Shown here: piece after piece, positions 63,972 through 64,000 of the stretch
Layout of the letters: every line of letters starts with the position of its first letter
How positions within the stretch are numbered: position 1 is the first letter of the stretch
Notes under the pieces: generated by a model
What the model saw: only the letters and a program-made list of their open reading frames with translations
Told to the model about the DNA's origin: nothing
Database searches by the model: none
NCBI GenBank assembly: GCA_028284775.1
Contig: JANQRB010000021.1
Location: 143,463-207,462 of the forward strand
DNA from: Candidatus Kapaibacterium sp.
GTDB lineage: Bacteria > Bacteroidota > Ignavibacteria > Kapaibacteriales > UBA7675
Length of the DNA: 64,000 nucleotides
Direction of reading: 5' to 3'
Program-made: the position numbers and the translations under genes

Positions 63972-64000
63972 TTAGCGCAGCACACGCAGCGTGCGGCTCA
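63972..64000 (-). CDS. C-terminal end of a probable T9SS cargo (truncated by window end)
   Basis: On the minus strand the last codons read SRTLRVLR followed by TAA at 63972-63974. A basic R-L-x-V-x-R ending just before a stop is typical of T9SS sorting domains, and a perfect terminator lies about 65 bases downstream. Only eight residues are visible, so the call is tentative. Confidence 0.4.

Noticed and set aside
1..64000. Prophage, transposon or integrative element
   Set aside because: No integrase, transposase, capsid or conjugation gene and no terminal repeats were seen; base composition appears even.

Overview
The window appears to be a chromosomal segment of a Gram-negative, T9SS-bearing member of the Bacteroidota / FCB group. 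At least three large secreted proteins end in type IX secretion (T9SS type A) sorting domains, which are essentially restricted to that group. The same segment carries flagellar functions (motB, fliW, csrA), a five-helix SdhC with SdhA and SdhB, a complex I pair (nuoJK), and outer-membrane functions (LolA, Lnt, a TolC/MacAB-type pump, a patatin-Omp85 protein). T9SS together with flagellar genes points to the Ignavibacteria / Kapabacteria / Kryptonia side of the group rather than classical gliding Bacteroidia. That placement is inference. Base composition is slightly above 50 percent GC by eye. No phage, transposase, integrase, CRISPR array or rRNA gene was seen.

Layout. 0-2.7 kb: a truncated gene, a DUF2262 protein, a DinB-fold protein, a 79-bp tandem repeat array and a methyltransferase. 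3.1-15.6 kb, all minus strand: a secreted WD40/T9SS protein, a BatA-like von Willebrand protein, a Schlafen/AlbA protein, nuoJK, dnaG, a YdjM-like membrane protein, rpsD, the prs-rplY-pth cluster and tRNA-Gln(TTG). 16.2-17.6 kb: a small unknown gene and a histone-deacetylase-fold enzyme facing each other. 18-26 kb, plus strand: a TolC / MacA / ATPase / two-permease efflux operon followed by a TPR protein. 26.4-32.6 kb: a large Asp-box T9SS protein, motB, fliW, csrA and a response regulator. 32.6-35.9 kb, minus: LolA, an OmpA-like protein, a WD40 protein and a MerR regulator. 36-38.2 kb: feoAB. 38.2-40.3 kb, minus: ffh-rpsP, with an extraordinary repeat tail on S16. 40.6-43.5 kb, plus: an Hpt protein, a TolB-like protein, rimM, trmD and queC. 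43.5-47.8 kb, minus: a 1428-residue Cys-rich T9SS protein. 48.8-52.7 kb: sdhCAB plus a TPR-like gene. 53-58.2 kb: a patatin/Omp85 protein, then mutY, an arginyl/leucyl-transferase-like gene and ybaK. 58.2-63.8 kb, minus: a giant regulator followed by lnt. The window closes with the last codons of what looks like another T9SS cargo.

Most genes are housekeeping or envelope genes. The element that looks least described is the 1318-residue protein at 59850..63806. It joins a kinase fold that has lost its catalytic residues, a STAND-like ATPase with intact Walker motifs, a TPR-like region, and a sigma-54-activator-type AAA+ domain that has lost its Walker A lysine, its Walker B acids and its GAFTGA loop but keeps a convincing Fis-type DNA-binding helix-turn-helix. 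It precedes lnt by only 17 bases on the same strand. It may be a signal-transducing transcription factor that no longer acts on sigma-54 in the usual way.
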